64,000 bases of DNA. Source: Natribaculum luteum. Its GTDB lineage: Archaea; Halobacteriota; Halobacteria; Halobacteriales; Natrialbaceae. The translations under genes were made by a program, and so were the position numbers. This document shows, in pieces, positions 34,532 through 42,443 of the stretch. Each line of letters starts with the position of its first letter. Position 1 is the first letter of the stretch. Under the pieces are notes generated by a model, which had not been told where the DNA came from, ran no database searches, and saw only the letters and a list, made by a program, of their open reading frames with translations. Location of the stretch: the NCBI RefSeq assembly GCF_023008545.1, contig NZ_CP095397.1, positions 1,240,001-1,304,000 on the forward strand, given 5' to 3'.

Positions 34532-36403
34532 CTAGTCGTCGTTCGGACCGGGTTCGCCGCCGTCGGCGGCGACCGCGTCGCCGGTTCCCCGGACCGTCTG
34601 GATGTTCTCGTAGCCGATCTTGAACAGCGACAGCGCGAGGAAGATGAGCGTCGCGATGATGACGACCTGCACGACGGCGGAGACCTGCCCGAGCAGCGTC
34701 GTCTCGGCCTCGGCGGTGATGCCGAGGAGTCGACCGCCGATGACCTGGTAGGCGCCGACCCACGTCAGGCCGCTGAGCGTGATGACCGCCATCAGCGCCA
34801 TCGGGCCGCCGGTGGACATGAGCTGTTTCGACTCGTCCCAGTTGGCGATCCAGATGGTGCCGGTCAGCAGGGCGAGCGACGCCAGCAGCTGGTTCGCACC
34901 GCCGAACAGCGTCCAGAGGTCTTCCCACCGGCCGCTTCCGAGCAGGAAGAACGCCACGACGGCGATGACGGTCGTGTTGACGTAGCGGTTGGCCGCGTAC
35001 TCCTGGGCGGTCGTCTCCGGCGTGCCGACGATCTCCTCCATCATGTACCGACCGAGACGGACCGCGGTGTCCATGCTCGTCAGCAGGAAGCTCGCGAGCA
35101 CGAGCGCCATAAACGGCGCGCCGTAGGACATCGGAACGCCGAGTCCGGTGAGGATCGCGCCGCCGCCCGTCGCGAAGTTGGGCAACGCGAGGCCGATGCC
35201 GCCGGTCGCCTCCGGCAGCGCGACGATCACGACGGTAGAGAGTGCGACCGCCGCGAGCAGTCCCTCACCGAGCATTCCGCCGTACCCGATGAGTTTGGCG
35301 TCGGACTCCCTGTTTAGCTGCTTCGCCGTCGTCCCCGACGAGACCAGCGAGTGGAAGCCGCTGATCGTCCCGCAGGCGATCGTGACGAAAAGCAGTGGGA
35401 AAAGCGGCATGAGCGGCAGCGACTCGGCGACCGGGCCACCCTGACCGAAAAAGCCGTACCAGGCGCCGGTCGCGATCTCGAAGTCGAGCGGTGCGCCGGT
35501 GTCCGGGTGCGTCGCGTCCATGCCGGTAAAGAACGTGCCGACGATGACCGCGAGCAGTCCGCCGCCGACACCCGTATACAGCAGGAACGACGACAGGTAG
35601 TCACGCGGCTGGAGCAGCATCCACACCGGGAGGATACTGGCCAGCGCACCGTAGACGAGGATCGTCACGACCCAGGCGCCGATATTGGTGCTCTCGAGCA
35701 GCGCCGGCACGAACGCCGGATCGCCGCTCAACAGGACGATCGTTCCCTCGGGGTACTCGCCCGGCATGATCGCGAGCGGGTACTGGATGCCGACCCAGAC
35801 CGACGCGAACACGCCGGCGACGAAGATCACCGTCCCGATCGAGAACGGCAGGTTCAGCTGGTACAGCCAGAACCCGAACAGGAACGCGAGCGTGACGTAG
35901 ATGAGACTCGAGGTCGCCGCCTGCGGGTACGCGTTGAACACGACGCCGATGACGAGTGCGAACACCGCCACGACGAGGATGATCAACAGGAACGCGAACC
36001 ACAGCAGCATGTTCTTGCCGCGCTCACCCACGTACTCGCCGATGATGTAGCCGATCGACTTCCCCTCGTGACGAAGGCTGCTCGACAGCGAGATGAAGTC
36101 GTGGACCGCGCCGAGGATCGGATTTCCGATCGCGACCCACAGCACGGCCGGCACCCAGCCCCAGACGAGCGCGGCCGTGATCGGGCCGACGATGGGTGCG
36201 CCGCCCGCGATACTCGAGTAGTGATGCCCCAGTAGAACCGGCTTTTTCGCCGGAACGTACTCCTGACCGTCCTGGTACTTGTGCGCCGGTGTCTCACGCG
36301 AGTCGTCGAGGTCGACGAATTCGGCGAGGTACCGCCCGTACCCGACGTACGCGACGGAAAACGTCACCAGTACCAGTGCAACGATCCAGATTACTCCTGC
36401 CAT
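34532..36403 (-). CDS. cstA: Carbon starvation protein CstA family transporter
   Basis: A 623-residue membrane protein with more than 14 hydrophobic segments. Family features include GYGRYLAEFVDLDD, TPAHKYQDGQEYVPAKKPVLLGHHYSSIAGGAPIVGPI and VHDFISLSSSLRHEGKSIG near the N-terminus, and GFHSLVSSGTTAKQLNRESDA further on. CstA/BtsT proteins import pyruvate and, in some bacteria, peptides during carbon limitation. Single gene with its own AT-rich upstream region (about 36430-36530). Confidence 0.93.
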   Translation of the reverse strand: MAGVIWIVALVLVTFSVAYVGYGRYLAEFVDLDDSRETPAHKYQDGQEYVPAKKPVLLGHHYSSIAGGAPIVGPITAALVWGWVPAVLWVAIGNPILGAVHDFISLSSSLRHEGKSIGYIIGEYVGERGKNMLLWFAFLLIILVVAVFALVIGVVFNAYPQAATSSLIYVTLAFLFGFWLYQLNLPFSIGTVIFVAGVFASVWVGIQYPLAIMPGEYPEGTIVLLSGDPAFVPALLESTNIGAWVVTILVYGALASILPVWMLLQPRDYLSSFLLYTGVGGGLLAVIVGTFFTGMDATHPDTGAPLDFEIATGAWYGFFGQGGPVAESLPLMPLFPLLFVTIACGTISGFHSLVSSGTTAKQLNRESDAKLIGYGGMLGEGLLAAVALSTVVIVALPEATGGIGLALPNFATGGGAILTGLGVPMSYGAPFMALVLASFLLTSMDTAVRLGRYMMEEIVGTPETTAQEYAANRYVNTTVIAVVAFFLLGSGRWEDLWTLFGGANQLLASLALLTGTIWIANWDESKQLMSTGGPMALMAVITLSGLTWVGAYQVIGGRLLGITAEAETTLLGQVSAVVQVVIIATLIFLALSLFKIGYENIQTVRGTGDAVAADGGEPGPNDD

Positions 36404-36559
36404 AGTGTTACCCTGTCACACTTCTGGGGCGGGTCCACTATAAATGTATTCAAGAATCGTTGTGATTCGAGCGGAGTTCGACCAGTTTTTCGTATTTTTA
36501 CCAACCTGAAGTGGTGAGAATCATAACAGTCGCTGGATTCTCGCCGTCGCAGTCGCCGG

Positions 36560-37543
36560 TCAGGATCGCGACTCGGCGACGCCGTCGGCCGGCGCGACGT
36601 CGACCTCGAGTTCGGCGGCGACCTCGTCGAGAATGGTTCCGCGAACCTCCTCGACGCGTGTCTCGATCGTCGCCACGACGGGGACGTCGAAGTCGGCGTC
36701 GATCCGCTCCAGGCGCTCGCGTTCGGTCTGGACGCGCTGGCGGAGGAATCGTGCGCCACGGCCCTCCTCGTCCGGATCGGGTTCGGGCGTAAGGCGGTTG
36801 ACGACCAGTCCCGCGACGGGGAGGTCGGCTTCCGCGAGCGTCTCGACCGATCGCTCGGTCTCGCGGATCGAGAGTTCGTCGGGGTTCAACACGAGGTAAA
36901 ACGAGGCGTCGTCGCGGAGCACCTCGCCGGCAAACTCGAAGCGTTCCTTGCGTTCCTGGAGGCGCGCGAGGATCGGATCGCCCTCCATCATGCGGCGGGG
37001 TTCCATATCACCGATCGCGGCCTTCTCGAAGAGGTCGATGCTTCGCTCGCGTTTGTGCATCAGCCGCTCGATCCATCGCTCGAGGAGGTCCGGCAGGGAG
37101 AGCAGGCGGAGCGTACTCCCCGTCGGCGAGGTGTCGAAGACGACCCGGTCGTACGGGTCGGCGTCGCGCATCACCTCGACGAAGCGGTCGAACAGCGCAG
37201 CCTCGTAGGCGCCCGGCGTCTGGTGGGCCATCTCGAGCTGGACGTCGACCTCGTTGACCATCGCCGGACTCAGCTGCGAACCAAGCTGGCGCTTGAGGTC
37301 CATCAGGTGATCCTGGACCTCCTGTTCCGGGTCGATCTCCATCAACGAGAGGCCGTCGTACCCCTCGACGGGACGGGGTTCGTCGTCGAACTGCTGGTCG
37401 AACACGTCTGAGGTGCTGTGGGCGGGGTCAGTCGAGACGAGCAGCGTCTCGAGACCGGCGTCGACGCACTCGAGTGCGTACGCGCTCGAGACGGTCGTCT
37501 TGCCGACACCGCCCTTGCCACCGAAGAAGACGAATCGTGCCAT
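36560..37543 (-). CDS. ArsA/GET3-family ATPase
   Basis: A 327-residue P-loop ATPase: FFGGKGGVGKTTVSSAYAL at the N-terminus, STDPAHSTSDVFDQQF (switch region), and the ArsA signature DTSPTGSTLRLLSLPDLLERW. Later comes LVVNRLTPE. Relatives pump arsenite or insert tail-anchored membrane proteins. No arsenical gene is nearby, so the membrane-protein role or an unknown task is more likely. The start overlaps the stop of the upstream small gene (TGATG), so the pair is co-translated. Confidence 0.9.
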   Translation of the reverse strand: MARFVFFGGKGGVGKTTVSSAYALECVDAGLETLLVSTDPAHSTSDVFDQQFDDEPRPVEGYDGLSLMEIDPEQEVQDHLMDLKRQLGSQLSPAMVNEVDVQLEMAHQTPGAYEAALFDRFVEVMRDADPYDRVVFDTSPTGSTLRLLSLPDLLERWIERLMHKRERSIDLFEKAAIGDMEPRRMMEGDPILARLQERKERFEFAGEVLRDDASFYLVLNPDELSIRETERSVETLAEADLPVAGLVVNRLTPEPDPDEEGRGARFLRQRVQTERERLERIDADFDVPVVATIETRVEEVRGTILDEVAAELEVDVAPADGVAESRS

Positions 37544-37839
37544 CAGAAGTGATACTGCTGGCCCTTGCGTTCGACGAGCGAGTCGCGGTCCCACATCCGG
37601 CGTTCCCAGGCCTCGAACTCCTCGGAGAGGTACGGCAGCAGTTCCGCCGTGTAGTACGAGACGGGGCTGGGAATGCCGAAGGCATCGGGGAAACAGGCGA
37701 GCATGAACGCGTCTTCCAGGTCTTCGGCTTCCTTCTCGATTTTCTCGTATGCAGGATGCGTGATCATCCCGTGGTAGAGCCCACGGAGCCACTCTTCGAC
37801 GACGTCGCGAAACGTCGCGATCCTGTCTGCCAGCGTCAT
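37543..37839 (-). CDS. Small conserved partner of the ArsA-type ATPase
   Basis: A 98-residue protein starting MTLADRIATFRDVVEEWLRG, with aromatic-rich helices (YHGMITHPAYEKIEKEAEDLEDAFMLACFPDAFGIPSP, YYTAELLPYLSEEFEAWERRMW). No known domain. Its stop codon shares a base with the ATPase start, a tight coupling that suggests the two proteins act together. It is divergent from the CobW-type gene. Confidence 0.78.
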   Translation of the reverse strand: MTLADRIATFRDVVEEWLRGLYHGMITHPAYEKIEKEAEDLEDAFMLACFPDAFGIPSPVSYYTAELLPYLSEEFEAWERRMWDRDSLVERKGQQYHF

Positions 37840-37954
37840 ACACGTTGCTACGCAACCGGGCGGGAAAAAGCGTGTCGGCGACGTATCGGCCGGACGGTAC
37901 CCGTCGCGTTCCGCTGACGACGACACTAAGTACGACAGATCGATTGGTAGAGAT

Positions 37955-39172
37955 ATGCACGACGACCGCGTTCCCGTCACCATCGTCAGCGGCGCGCTGG
38001 GAGCGGGAAAGACGACGCTTCTCAATCACTTACTCGAGAACAACGAGGGGCGTTCGATCGCAGTGCTCGTCAACGACATGGGCGAAATCAACGTCGACGC
38101 CGAGTTGCTCCAGGCGGGGACGGAACTCGATCCCACCGGCGGCGTCGCCGAACTCTCGAACGGCTGTATCTGCTGTGAGCGTCAGGACGACCTCGAGACC
38201 GAGGTCGCGCGTCTCGCGAGCGATCGCGAGTTCGACTACCTCGTCGTCGAGGCGTCGGGTATCAGCGAACCCGCGCCGATCGCCCGGCTGTTTACCACCG
38301 AGTCGCGCGCGGCGGCGCTGTACGAGGTCGACACGACGGTGACGGTCGTCGACGGCCGGGCCTTTCTCGAGACGGTCGATCCCGAGGAACCGCTCGAGCG
38401 CGAGACCGCGCCGGGTGCCGAGGACCGGCCGCTGTCGGACCTGCTGATCGAGCAGGTCGAGTTCTGCGACGTCGTCGTCCTCAACAAGTGCGACCTGCTC
38501 ACCGAAAGCGAGTGCGAGCGCGTCGAGGCGCTGATCGGCGCGCTCCAGCCGACTGCGTCGATCGTTCGGACGACCCACAGCGAGGTCGACCCCGACGAGT
38601 TGCTCGAGACGGGACGGTTCGATCCGAACCAGGCACAGGACGCCGCGGGGTGGAAGCAGGCACTCGAGCACGAGCAGGATCACGGCGAGCACTGCGAGCA
38701 CGACCACGATCACGACCATCGCAACCCCGAGGACGTCTACGGCGTCACCTCCGTATCCTACCGGCGCGAGCGCCCGTTCCATCCGGAACGGTTCCGGTCG
38801 TTTCTCGCCTCGGTGCCGCCGAACGTCGTCCGCGCGAAAGGACGGTTCTGGGTCGCCGGTCGCGAAGAACCGGTGCTCGTGTTGAACGTCGCCGGTCCGT
38901 CGATCCGCGTCGACGTGTCCGGGCGCTGGATCGCGAGTCTCCCCGAGCCACAGCGCGACCTCTACCGTGACAACCGGCCGACGGACCACTGGGACCCCGA
39001 GTGGGGCGACCGCGAGAGCAGACTGGTGTTCATCGGCACCGACGTCGCGGAGACGGGGTTGATCGAGGCGCTCGACGACTGCCTGTTGACCGACGCGGAG
39101 ATGGACGACGACTGGTCGAGCTACGAGAACGAGTTCCCCGAACGGGACGGCGAGACGCTGGTCGTCGAGTGA
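37955..39172 (+). CDS. CobW/COG0523-family metal-binding GTPase
   Basis: A 405-residue G3E-family GTPase. Walker A is SGALGAGKTTLLNHLL, the metal-binding motif is GCICCERQDDL (CxCC), then VVEASGISEP and NKCDLL. A His-rich linker (DHGEHCEHDHDHDHRNPED, about residues 230-250) precedes the CobW C-terminal domain (VSYRRERPFHPERFRSFL). Such proteins deliver zinc, cobalt or nickel to client enzymes. A TATA-like patch lies about 25 nt upstream. No zinc-regulator site could be identified. Confidence 0.92.
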   Translation: MHDDRVPVTIVSGALGAGKTTLLNHLLENNEGRSIAVLVNDMGEINVDAELLQAGTELDPTGGVAELSNGCICCERQDDLETEVARLASDREFDYLVVEASGISEPAPIARLFTTESRAAALYEVDTTVTVVDGRAFLETVDPEEPLERETAPGAEDRPLSDLLIEQVEFCDVVVLNKCDLLTESECERVEALIGALQPTASIVRTTHSEVDPDELLETGRFDPNQAQDAAGWKQALEHEQDHGEHCEHDHDHDHRNPEDVYGVTSVSYRRERPFHPERFRSFLASVPPNVVRAKGRFWVAGREEPVLVLNVAGPSIRVDVSGRWIASLPEPQRDLYRDNRPTDHWDPEWGDRESRLVFIGTDVAETGLIEALDDCLLTDAEMDDDWSSYENEFPERDGETLVVE

Positions 39173-39267
39173 TACCGTCCGCTGTAGGGGTGTCATAAGC
39201 GTCTCTCACACCGACTCTGTAGGCACCCTGATTCGATCAGTACAGGTGTTACAGTGACTGATAACGA

Positions 39268-39335
39268 TGGCTGTGAGTCTGTCCCGCCGCAACCGCGAAC
39301 TATCTTGCGGTTGCGTCGGCAACCAGTCACAGCCA
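39268..39335. repeat. Long imperfect hairpin in an intergenic region
   Basis: Two arms of about 33 bp (39268-39300 and 39303-39335) pair imperfectly: the outer TGGCTGTGA and the inner CGCAACCGC match exactly. It lies in the otherwise gene-less 39173-39507 gap, where base composition drops. It could be a terminator for the CobW gene, a small RNA, or a decayed mobile element. Confidence 0.5.
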
Positions 39336-39507
39336 CTATTATGAGACACGCTTGTTTCATCGAATGTTCTCCAGAATATCCTGCTGAATGTACAATTGAT
39401 TCGGCATTCGCATTCACTTACCCAAGAAATTCTGCGGGTAGTCTCTCAAGATAGCTTCAGGAGTGAATCGGAAAAAACATGGCTGACGGTAATTAACCTA
39501 TAGAGAT

Positions 39508-39786
39508 ATGTCGCCTCCAAAACCGTTCTTTACGTCTCCGTCGGAGGAACTCAATACGGCTCAGATCCTTGATGAAGCGCTCCCCCTTGCAAAACTTATC
39601 GGGGCCGTCGTTATAGTCGCTTTTCTTCCAATCCTGGCTCTTCAATTAATTGAATTTGTCGTAGAATTCTCCATATTGAGACTCGTATTCGTGCTCGCAG
39701 CACAATTTATCCTCGCAGTTGGCAGTGGGATTGTTTTTCTGTACATCATTATCCGTGCGAACCAACTTCTCGACGAGCTAAATTAG
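39508..39786 (+). CDS. Small two-helix membrane protein, low-GC
   Basis: A 92-residue protein with two hydrophobic segments (about residues 28-50 and 55-80) and a short polar N-terminus MSPPKPFFTSPSEELNTAQ. Codon use is visibly more AT-rich than in the neighbours. Together with the odd hairpin upstream this suggests recent acquisition. A TATA-like TTAACCTATAG lies just before it. Function unknown. Confidence 0.6.
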   Translation: MSPPKPFFTSPSEELNTAQILDEALPLAKLIGAVVIVAFLPILALQLIEFVVEFSILRLVFVLAAQFILAVGSGIVFLYIIIRANQLLDELN

Positions 39787-39841
39787 AACTACATATTAAC
39801 ACGATGGGAACACTTCTGTGACAACCGCTCTGCTGTAAGTA

Positions 39842-39948
39842 ATACTGCCGGACAGCACGGTTCAGCCGTCGATGTCACTCGAGACGCTCTCGCCGGCGAC
39901 GACAGCCGTCGAGACGCGATCGAGGACATCCTGGATGTCATCCTGATG
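39842..39948. repeat. Dispersed ~110-bp palindromic repeat, copy 3 (right end decayed)
   Basis: The left terminus ATACTGCCGGACAGC and the interior (GGTTCAGCCGTCGATG, CTCGAGACGCTCTCG, GTCGAGACGCGATCGAG) match copy 2 in the same orientation. The right terminus is diverged (TGGATGTCATCCTGAT). It ends 3 bp before the stop codon of the convergent membrane-protein gene. Confidence 0.7.
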
Positions 39949-39951
39949 GAA

Positions 39952-40281
39952 TCAGGTCGCCAGGACGAGCGCACCGGTGAGTCCGAGCAGGGCGACGACG
40001 CCCACGAAGATGGCGTACAGCAGCCGTCGAACTCTGAGCGCCACGGGAACTTCGTCGCGCAGTTCGGGCTGGGCAGACAGGACGTACCGATAGTAGGCGA
40101 CGACGACGACGCCGGCGGTAAGCGTTATCGACACGGCGACGGCCGGGGCGAGGGGGACGCCCCACTCGAGGAGAAAGGGCGGTCCCCAGCCGATCAGGAT
40201 CGGGATCGAGAGCAGTGAGACGACGAGAAACGGAACCGGGTCGACGGCCGTCCCGTCGTCGTTGCGGAGTCGAAAGCGCAT
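39952..40281 (-). CDS. Small membrane protein of unknown function
   Basis: A 109-residue protein starting MRFRLRNDDGTAVDPVPFLV, with three hydrophobic segments (about 17-35, 40-62 and 85-107). No family recognised. The start at 40281 is preferred over one 14 codons upstream because the extension has no helix-like character. Confidence 0.65.
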   Translation of the reverse strand: MRFRLRNDDGTAVDPVPFLVVSLLSIPILIGWGPPFLLEWGVPLAPAVAVSITLTAGVVVVAYYRYVLSAQPELRDEVPVALRVRRLLYAIFVGVVALLGLTGALVLAT

Positions 40282-40427
40282 GGGTGGCTCGCACGTATCG
40301 ACGGCCTCGAGCAATATAGCCACGGAGGCTGTCTATGAAAGCCGTCGGCCGGCGAGACAGACCAGAATCGCGATCGGTCCAGCGACGGGCAAAGCAGTTA
40401 TTCGGACGGAGCATAAACGTCGACGTA

Positions 40428-40625
40428 ATGTCTGTCTCCGAGGGGGTCTCCTCGTCGAAAGGCGATCCGCGCGTGCTGTTCGTACTGAACGCCATCCTCT
40501 CGGCGGCGTTCGCCAGTATCGTCCTCTCGCTGCTCGAGTTCGCCGACCTCGTCTCGTTCACGTGGCTCCGGTTTGCCGTGTTGACGATCCTGCTCATGGT
40601 CGTCACCTACGTCGTGACTCACTAG
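40428..40625 (+). CDS. Small two-helix membrane protein
   Basis: A 65-residue protein, MSVSEGVSSSKGDPRVLFVL at the start, then two hydrophobic helices (about 16-34 and 42-62). The preceding 10-40 nt contain GCATAAACG, which could be a TATA element for a leaderless start here. The longer frame upstream is Arg-rich and unlikely. Function unknown. Confidence 0.6.
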   Translation: MSVSEGVSSSKGDPRVLFVLNAILSAAFASIVLSLLEFADLVSFTWLRFAVLTILLMVVTYVVTH

Positions 40626-40650
40626 CGGTCGAAGGACACTCGAGGCGCGG

Positions 40651-40863
40651 TCAGCACGCACAGCCGGCCGAGTCGGGCGAGCGCTCGAACCGCATCGACT
40701 CGCCACACTCGGGACAGGACGGGCGGTCCGCGTCGGACGCCGGCGCCTCGTCGACGGGACGGCGGATCGCACAGTCGTCACACCAGTACGCGCCGCCGGC
40801 GCTCGAGCGACGCTCCGGTTCGATCGCGCCGAACGCCTCGCGGATAGTGTTAACTATTCCCAT
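40651..40863 (-). CDS. Small zinc-ribbon protein
   Basis: A 70-residue protein starting MGIVNTIREAFGAIEPERRS with two cysteine pairs: YWCDDCAIRRPV and CPECGESM, typical of a rubredoxin-like zinc ribbon. A final CAC adds two Cys. Such proteins often bind nucleic acids or other proteins. An AT-rich GTTAACTATTCCCAT lies at the start. The promoter is probably just upstream. Confidence 0.7.
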   Translation of the reverse strand: MGIVNTIREAFGAIEPERRSSAGGAYWCDDCAIRRPVDEAPASDADRPSCPECGESMRFERSPDSAGCAC

Positions 40864-40942
40864 ATTCCAACGAGGGACGCCAGGATCAAAACGGTATCCC
40901 CGGCCGTGCACGACGCGCACACGAGAGCAGGGCTCGAGACAG

Positions 40943-41133
40943 TTACTCCCGGACAAAGTCAGTGAATACTCGATCGCGTCTCGACGGCTGTCGTCGCTGA
41001 CGACAGCGTCTCGAGTGCGATCGATGTCTGATACGGTTTACTGTCAGTCATTACCGGTGTACCCGCGACCGTCCTGCGGGTACACCGGCACACAGTGACA
41101 ATAATCCGTATGAACCGTTTTGTCCGGCAGTAA
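40943..41133. repeat. Dispersed ~110-bp palindromic repeat, copy 4, interrupted by a second palindrome
   Basis: Ends TTACTCCCGGACAAA and TTTTGTCCGGCAGTAA form the family's terminal inverted repeat. The interior matches copy 5 closely (CGCGTCTCGACGGCTGTCG, GCGTCTCGAGTGCGATCGATGTCTG). At 41031-41110 about 80 bp of unrelated palindromic sequence interrupt the copy; removing them restores about 110 bp. Confidence 0.8.
41031..41110. repeat. 80-bp palindromic insert inside repeat copy 4
   Basis: A perfect 13-bp stem (41054-41066 with 41076-41088, CCGGTGTACCCGC) with a 9-nt loop lies at the centre. Outer ends ATACGG and CCGTAT are complementary. A TG flanks each side, consistent with a 2-bp target duplication. 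This looks like a separate, smaller mobile palindrome. Confidence 0.6.
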
Positions 41134-41136
41134 GTA

Positions 41137-41547
41137 TCACTCGAGGTCGGCCGCGAGCCGTTCGAGTGCCCGCTCGAGTTCGCTTCGTCGTTTCCAGGCG
41201 GCGATCCGATCGGTCAGCGCCGCCGGCCACAGTCCCATGTGTACCGTCGACTGGACGGTGACGCGGGTACCCTCGTCTTCGGGTTCGCAGGTGAGCGTCG
41301 TCTCCATGACCTCGAGTGGTCCCTCCTCCCCTTCCTGTTCGTAGTAGAAGCCGTTGTCGAGGCGTTCGAATCGGAACGTGAGCTCGAGGGTGGCCGTCCC
41401 GGCGGTTACGAGCCAGTCGTCCTCGCGCTCTCGAACGTCCCTGACAGTGAAACTTCCCTCGTACTCGACGATCGTCTCGGGCGTGAGATGACGGTCGACT
41501 GCGTCTGGTGGGGCTCGGACGAACCTGGACGACTCGACAGTTTGCAC
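41137..41547 (-). CDS. SRPBCC-fold (polyketide cyclase/START-like) protein
   Basis: A 136-residue protein, GTG start at 41547 chosen because a TATA element sits 26-31 nt upstream. The pattern [22 protein letters not shown], then [41 protein letters not shown] and a long C-terminal helix ([22 protein letters not shown]) is the helix-grip fold that binds hydrophobic ligands. The ligand is unknown. It is divergent from upp, with a 59-bp gap. Confidence 0.8.
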   Translation of the reverse strand: MQTVESSRFVRAPPDAVDRHLTPETIVEYEGSFTVRDVREREDDWLVTAGTATLELTFRFERLDNGFYYEQEGEEGPLEVMETTLTCEPEDEGTRVTVQSTVHMGLWPAALTDRIAAWKRRSELERALERLAADLE

Positions 41548-41572
41548 CGATGACGATTCGTGTATCGACACC

Positions 41573-41578
41573 TTATAC
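41573..41578. promoter_or_regulatory. TATA element possibly shared by two divergent genes
   Basis: TTATAC reads as a TATA box on either strand. It lies 26-31 nt from the GTG of the SRPBCC gene and 29-34 nt from the ATG of upp, right for near-leaderless transcripts in both directions. No second AT-rich element exists in the 59-bp gap. Confidence 0.5.
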
Positions 41579-41606
41579 TCCCCGGAGACCACCAGTTCGA
41601 ACGAAA

Positions 41607-42284
41607 ATGACGATCGAAGACCGGGACGAGGCACATCTCGTCACGCACGCGCTGGCCAAACACACTCTCTCGCAGTTGCGAGACGTCGAGACCGAACAGG
41701 TCAGTTTCCGGAAAGGGCTCGTCAAACTCGGGCGCATCTGTGGCTACGAGATCATCGATGGGCGAATGGAGACGGAGTACGTCGAGATCGAGACGCCACT
41801 CGAGGAGACGATGGGCGAGCGCGTCAAGGGACTGGACAACGTGGTCATCATCAACGTGTTGCGGGCGGCGACGCCGTTCGTCGAGGGGCTGCTCAAGGCG
41901 TTCCCGCGGGCGCGCCAGGGTGTCATCAGCGCGAGCAGAAACGAGGAGGCGGGACGCGACGAGGATGGGTCGTTCCCGATCACGGTCGACTACGTCAAAC
42001 TGCCCGAGATCACCGAGGAGGACACGGTGATCGTCGCCGACCCGATGCTCGCGACCGGGAGCACGATGTGTACGGTGTTAGATCACGTCATCGAGAACTC
42101 CGCCGACCCCGAGCACCTGATCGTTCTCTCGGCGGTCTCGGCACCTGAAGGGCTGCTCCGCGTCGGCGAGGCGTTCCCCGACGTCGACCTGCTGACCGTC
42201 GCGATCGACGACCGCCTCGACGACGACGGCTTCATCGTCCCGGGTCTGGGCGACGCCGGCGACCGCGCGTTCCGGACGACCTGA
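41607..42284 (+). CDS. upp: Uracil phosphoribosyltransferase
   Basis: A 225-residue salvage enzyme converting uracil and PRPP to UMP. The PRPP loop is [20 protein letters not shown]. The uracil-binding end is [15 protein letters not shown], and the N-terminus [16 protein letters not shown] is typical. The 99-bp upstream extension has no protein character and the ATG at 41607 fits the promoter spacing. Confidence 0.94.
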   Translation: MTIEDRDEAHLVTHALAKHTLSQLRDVETEQVSFRKGLVKLGRICGYEIIDGRMETEYVEIETPLEETMGERVKGLDNVVIINVLRAATPFVEGLLKAFPRARQGVISASRNEEAGRDEDGSFPITVDYVKLPEITEEDTVIVADPMLATGSTMCTVLDHVIENSADPEHLIVLSAVSAPEGLLRVGEAFPDVDLLTVAIDDRLDDDGFIVPGLGDAGDRAFRTT

Positions 42285-42443
42285 CGCAGCCGTCTGCTGC
42301 CCTCGCGGTCACCGCACCGCGTCGAACCGGCGAGTCGATCTTCCAGGTCGGAACCCGCTCACTTCGCGTCGAAACCGGCAGACTGCGGCGAGTCGTTAGC
42401 CGAGGTTTTCCAGTCGAAACCGGCCTGTGATCGACTCGCGCGA

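Noticed and set aside
36404-36559. A gene between cstA and the ArsA-type ATPase
   Set aside because: The stretch is AT-rich (AATGTATTC, GTATTTTTACC) and fits the cstA promoter; no frame has protein character.
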